Origin: Halopiger goleimassiliensis | GTDB lineage: Archaea; Halobacteriota; Halobacteria; Halobacteriales; Natrialbaceae | Reading direction: 5' to 3' | Assembly: GCF_000455345.1 (NCBI RefSeq) | Contig: NZ_HG315690.1 | Span: 2,617,360 to 2,681,359 of the forward strand | DNA length: 64,000 nt | Part shown: in pieces, positions 60,768-64,000 of the stretch | Position numbering within the stretch: position 1 is the stretch's first letter | How the letters are laid out: each line of letters opens with the position of its first letter | Notes under the pieces: model-generated | What the model was told of the DNA's origin: nothing | What the model saw: only the letters and a program-made list of their open reading frames with translations | Database searches by the model: none | Made by a program: the position numbers and the translations under genes

Positions 60768-61442
60768 ATGACACGAACGGCGGAGGAGACGAGTCCGCGA
60801 ACGGGACTCGCGGAGATGCCCGTCGTAACGGCACTAACGCTCGTCGTCGCGCTCGGCGCGCTGCCGGCACTCTCGTACGCGAGCGAGGCGCTTGAGTTCT
60901 CGCAACCGCTGGCGATGGCGCTCCAGTGGCTCGTCCTCGCCGCGGTCCTCGCGGTCGCGCTGGGCGTCGAAGGCCTGTCGCCGCCGTCGATCGGGTTTCG
61001 CCGTCCGGCGTGGATCGACCTCGGCTATCTGCTCGGGACGGCGGCCGTCGCGTTGCTGATCTACGTCGCGACGGATCCGCTCGTACGAGCGCTCGGCCTG
61101 CCCCTCGAGGCGGGAACGAGCGGTCTCGAGGAACTGCCGAGTCCGCTGGTGGGGCTAGCGGCGGCGATCACGACCGGCGTCGTCGAAGAACTGCTGTACA
61201 GGGGGTACGCGATCGAACGGCTCCTCGCGTTCACCGACAGCCCCCTCACTGCCGGCGGGCTGACGTGGATCGCCTTCACCCTCGTCCACGCCGTCGTCTG
61301 GCCGCTCGGCAACCTGGTCCAGACCGCAGCGGTCGCCGCGCTATTCGTCGTCGTCTACCTGCGACGCCGTACGCTGGTGCCCGTCGTCGGTGCGCACGTG
61401 CTGATCTGGCTTCTTCCGGTTCTCGCACTGTTCGCCGAGTAA
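60768..61442 (+). CDS. CPBP family intramembrane metalloprotease
   Basis: This 224-residue multi-pass protease has the CAAX-type motifs GVVEELLYRGYAIERLL (EExxxR), WIAFTLVHAVVW (FxxxH) and VGAHVLIW (HxxxD/N-like). Six to seven helices are visible. The family cleaves prenylated or other membrane substrates, or is involved in immunity or stress; the specific role is unknown. It is divergent from lhr. Confidence 0.88.
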   Translation: MTRTAEETSPRTGLAEMPVVTALTLVVALGALPALSYASEALEFSQPLAMALQWLVLAAVLAVALGVEGLSPPSIGFRRPAWIDLGYLLGTAAVALLIYVATDPLVRALGLPLEAGTSGLEELPSPLVGLAAAITTGVVEELLYRGYAIERLLAFTDSPLTAGGLTWIAFTLVHAVVWPLGNLVQTAAVAALFVVVYLRRRTLVPVVGAHVLIWLLPVLALFAE

Positions 61443-61478
61443 CAGTCGTCGGATCCCCTTCAGGACCGGACGACCGTT

Positions 61479-62552
61479 CTACCGACCGTCGAACCGCGTC
61501 ACGACCTCGAGTCCCGTCGTCCCGTACTCGGTCATCGCGGCGAGGCGATCGGAGACGTTCTCGAGCGCCACCTCCCGCGTCACCAGCACGGACGGCTCGA
61601 GGCGGCCGGCGTCGATCAGCCGCAGGAGTTCGTCGTACCGGGAGGGCGGCATCCCGCGGGAGCCGACGACGGTGACGTCCCAGCGGGTGATCTCGTCGAT
61701 CGGCAGCGACACCTCGCCGCGCTCGGCGTCGGTCGTCAGCCCCACCTGAACGTGCGTGCCGCGCGTCCGGAGGGAATCGAGGCTGTTTCGGCAGGTTTCC
61801 GCGCGGCCGAGCGCGTCGACGGAGACGTGGGTGCCGCCGTCGGTGATCGCCTCGATTTCCGCGGGAACGTCGCCCTCGAGCGCGCTCGCGTCGACGGTCG
61901 CCTCGGCACCCAGGTCGGTCGCTAGCTCGAGCGGCTCCTCGCGGACGTCGACGGCGACGACCCGGCCGCCGAGTGCAGTCGCGATCTGGACGGCCGCGAG
62001 TCCGAGCCCGCCGCAGCCGTAGATGGCGACCCAGTCGCCCCCGGCGACGTCGGCCCGGTGGGCCAGGGCGTGAAAGGCCGTCACGTACCGACAGCCCAGC
62101 GCGGCGGCCGCAATCGCGGAGACGCCGTCCGGAAGCCGCGCGAGGTTGAACTCCGCGTGGGGAACGTGGACCCGTTCGGCGAACGCGCCGGGAACGTCGG
62201 CCTCGAAGCCGAGCGCGTAACCGTCCTCGCACACGTTCCCGTGGCCGTTCCGACACTGGTGACACGAGCCGTCGCCGAGGTTGAACGGGACCGCCACCCG
62301 GTCTCCCGGCTCGAGCGCCGCCACTCGCTCGCCGACGCGAGCGACGCGGCCCGCGGGCTCGTGGCCGAGGATCTGTCCGAGCGGGACCCGGTCGTCCGCC
62401 CACTCGCCGTGGCCCTGCCAGGCGTGCCAGTCGCTGCGACAGATGCCACAGGCCTCGACGTCGACCACGACGCCGTGGGGCGCGGGGTCGGGGTCGTCGA
62501 CGGACTCGATCGACAGGGGCTCGCCGTAGGACTCGAGGACTGCAGCGCGCAT
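61479..62552 (-). CDS. Zinc-dependent alcohol dehydrogenase (MDR family)
   Basis: This 357-residue MDR enzyme has catalytic zinc ligands in ACGICRSDWHAWQGHG and GQILGHEPAG, a structural site GDGSCHQCRNGHGNVCED that has three of four Cys (the first is Asp), and the NAD motif VAIYGCGGLGLAAVQIA with GGRVVAVDVREE. It oxidizes a primary or secondary alcohol or sugar-like compound. Haloarchaeal MDRs often show altered structural zinc sites. Confidence 0.9.
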   Translation of the reverse strand: MRAAVLESYGEPLSIESVDDPDPAPHGVVVDVEACGICRSDWHAWQGHGEWADDRVPLGQILGHEPAGRVARVGERVAALEPGDRVAVPFNLGDGSCHQCRNGHGNVCEDGYALGFEADVPGAFAERVHVPHAEFNLARLPDGVSAIAAAALGCRYVTAFHALAHRADVAGGDWVAIYGCGGLGLAAVQIATALGGRVVAVDVREEPLELATDLGAEATVDASALEGDVPAEIEAITDGGTHVSVDALGRAETCRNSLDSLRTRGTHVQVGLTTDAERGEVSLPIDEITRWDVTVVGSRGMPPSRYDELLRLIDAGRLEPSVLVTREVALENVSDRLAAMTEYGTTGLEVVTRFDGR

Positions 62553-62577
62553 ACCGTCCGTCTCGGGGAGCGACGAG

Positions 62578-63654
62578 TTAAACGTGGGCGGTCCACACCC
62601 CCTGCCGACGGTCGAGGAGGGAGACGACGACCGCGTGTGGCAGGGTCAACACGGCGAGACAGACGAGGTAGACCCCCAGCAGCGACGGGAGCGTCGCCGG
62701 CGTCCGCGGGACGACGAGCGCCAGCCCGGCCAGCACGACGAGTCCGCCCGCCGTAAAGGGCGCGGCGTCGCGGGCGAACCGCCGGACGGCCGCCGAAACG
62801 TCGCCCTCCTCGAGCGCGGCGGCCGCGGGGGCGTCGACCAGCAGCGTCCGCAGGACGTGTCGCACGGAGTGCCAGAGCGCGAAGTAGAGCCCGACCGCGA
62901 GGATCGGCGGGACGACGGCGAAGAACGCGGCGAGTCCAAGCGTTTCGCCCGCGTCGAGCAACCACCCCCTGGAGGCCCCGCTCCGGACGAGTCCCCAGCA
63001 AAGCGAGAGGGTCACGAGCGCGGCGAATCCGACGCCGACCAAGCGCCGTACGACCGGATCGAACGCGGGATCGAGCGCCGCCGCGGCCGCTGGATCGAAC
63101 AACCCGACGGTCGCGCCGGCGACGGCCGCGTACTGATCGGGTGCGGCGACCAGCGGGACGAGCATCGGCAGTCCGCCGCGAACGACGCCCGCGAGCAGCC
63201 GCTGGCCCCGCGTCTCGAGGTGGTCGACCCCCAGCAGGGCGACGAGCGCGTAGACGTCGCCCTGTCCCCAGTGGGCGATCGTTAGCAGGACGAATCCGGC
63301 GAAGGCCACGGCCGGCGCGAAGAACCAGACCGCGGCGTAGGCCGCCGCGAGGGCGAGATAGCCCCCACAGGTGACGGCGACGGAGCGGTTCGTGACGGGA
63401 TCACCCCGCGAACGCGGGAGGACGAGGTGATCGACCGCACCGTGGGGAAGTCCGAGGACCACGACGCTCGCCGCGAGCGGAATCAACTGGACGGAAAGCG
63501 GCGGCGACTCGAGGGCGACCGAGAGCGCGACGCCGGTCAGGAGCGCGAGTGTGCCACAGCCGAGGCTGATCCGCCCGGCGGTCGCGACGGCCGTCGAACG
63601 CCGTTCCGAGGGATCCCGGGCGCGTGGCGTCGCGGGAGTCGGTTCACCGGACAT
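62578..63654 (-). CDS. blh: Brp/Blh family beta-carotene 15,15'-dioxygenase
   Basis: This 358-residue membrane protein cleaves beta-carotene to retinal. It has about nine helices and the family's conserved His set: VVLGLPHGAVDHLVLPRS, LLTIAHWGQGDVY, FALWHSVRHVLRTLL and VLTLPHAVVVSLLD. It overlaps the preceding lycopene cyclase gene by 11 bases on the same strand. This is the gene pair that makes retinal for rhodopsins in haloarchaea. Confidence 0.92.
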   Translation of the reverse strand: MSGEPTPATPRARDPSERRSTAVATAGRISLGCGTLALLTGVALSVALESPPLSVQLIPLAASVVVLGLPHGAVDHLVLPRSRGDPVTNRSVAVTCGGYLALAAAYAAVWFFAPAVAFAGFVLLTIAHWGQGDVYALVALLGVDHLETRGQRLLAGVVRGGLPMLVPLVAAPDQYAAVAGATVGLFDPAAAAALDPAFDPVVRRLVGVGFAALVTLSLCWGLVRSGASRGWLLDAGETLGLAAFFAVVPPILAVGLYFALWHSVRHVLRTLLVDAPAAAALEEGDVSAAVRRFARDAAPFTAGGLVVLAGLALVVPRTPATLPSLLGVYLVCLAVLTLPHAVVVSLLDRRQGVWTAHV

Positions 63655-64000
63655 GACGCGTCACCGCTCGAGTTCGTGTGCGGACTCGCTCGAGCGAGAG
63701 GGTGGGAAGTTCGTCTCGTCGCTCGAGCAGCCACAGGTAGAGGACGAGACACTGGACGACGAAGCCGTTCGTCGCGAGGAAGAAAACCGCCTCCTCGAGC
63801 GGGAGGCCGAGCAGGGCGTAACCGGTCGTGTGAGTCTCGGAGACGTGCCAGATGCCGAGGCCGAGCGCAATGCGGTCTGCGAGCCAGAGATAGAGCGTCG
63901 GGACGGCGACGCCGACCGCGACGGTGCGGCGGGCGTCCCAGAGGGCAGTGCAGCCGAACCCCCACTGGATCGCCAGGATCGGGCCGGCCCAGAGGAGGAT
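63644..64000 (-). CDS. crtY: Lycopene beta-cyclase, C-terminal part (runs off window)
   Basis: The reverse strand reads to the window edge in one frame ending at TGA 63644-63646. It encodes membrane segments AVGVAVPTLYLWLADRIALG, GIWHVSETHTTGYALLGLPL and EEAVFFLATNGFVVQ, typical of the CrtYc/CrtYd-type lycopene cyclase of archaea. Only the C-terminal half is inside the window (about 118 residues). It converts lycopene to beta-carotene, the substrate of the next gene, Brp/Blh. Confidence 0.88.
   Translation of the reverse strand: MLLWAGPILAIQWGFGCTALWDARRTVAVGVAVPTLYLWLADRIALGLGIWHVSETHTTGYALLGLPLEEAVFFLATNGFVVQCLVLYLWLLERRDELPTLSLERVRTRTRAVTRHVR

Noticed and set aside
1-64000. CRISPR arrays, tRNA or rRNA genes, replication origin
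   Set aside because: I saw no regularly spaced direct repeats, no tRNA-like cloverleaf, no rRNA sequence and no orc/cdc6 gene or origin repeats.

Overview
The window is chromosomal DNA of a haloarchaeon (class Halobacteria, probably Natrialbaceae-like). The evidence is very high GC with C/G third positions, strongly acidic proteins, leaderless genes with a TATA-like box 22-34 bases before the start codon, twin-arginine lipoproteins, a Tfx regulator, bacterio-opsin-activator-type HTH regulation, UbaA, F420/flavin LLM oxidoreductases, and a brp-lycopene cyclase pair at the right edge. I saw no rRNA, tRNA, CRISPR array or replication origin.

Layout. 1-12.7 kb is mostly housekeeping: EtfB (partial), a TRAM protein, an MBL-fold hydrolase, Tfx, a degenerate SDR, UbaA, a two-gene ABC exporter, HisH, a methyltransferase, an LLM oxidoreductase and a divergent HxlR/NAD(P)-binding pair. 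It also carries dispersed palindromic repeats and a partial duplication of the hisH 3' end. 12.7-22.6 kb is acyl-CoA metabolism: SDR, acyl-CoA dehydrogenase, a frameshifted enoyl-CoA hydratase, HAD, TetR, an APH-type phosphotransferase, a fused 3-hydroxyacyl-CoA dehydrogenase/enoyl-CoA hydratase and a thioesterase. A decayed HEPN/MNT toxin-antitoxin module interrupts it.

22.8-42.9 kb is a phenylacetate catabolism locus. It has two branched-chain-type (Liv) ABC importers, the second with its two permeases fused into one protein; two phenylacetate-CoA ligases; a MaoC hydratase; the phenylacetyl-CoA epoxidase genes paaABCD with the PaaD zinc ribbon as a separate ORF; hotdog thioesterases; and a divergent HTH-10 regulator. 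A likely scheme is import of an aromatic or short carboxylic acid, CoA activation by PaaK, ring epoxidation by PaaABC(D), and beta-oxidation-like steps by the upstream genes. A Tat-exported penicillin-acylase-family protein next door could release phenylacetate from amides. A 251-bp IS6-family remnant sits between the first importer and the maoC-paaK genes.

45.6-55.6 kb is a second, unfamiliar catabolic neighbourhood: LLM oxidoreductase, a non-canonical M24 protein, epimerase, ThDP enzyme, three EthD domains in two genes, VOC, HD, IclR and amidohydrolase-2. 56.2-64 kb holds an Lhr helicase interrupted in its Walker A loop by a 563-residue intein, a CPBP protease, a zinc alcohol dehydrogenase, and the Brp/Blh and lycopene cyclase genes for retinal synthesis.
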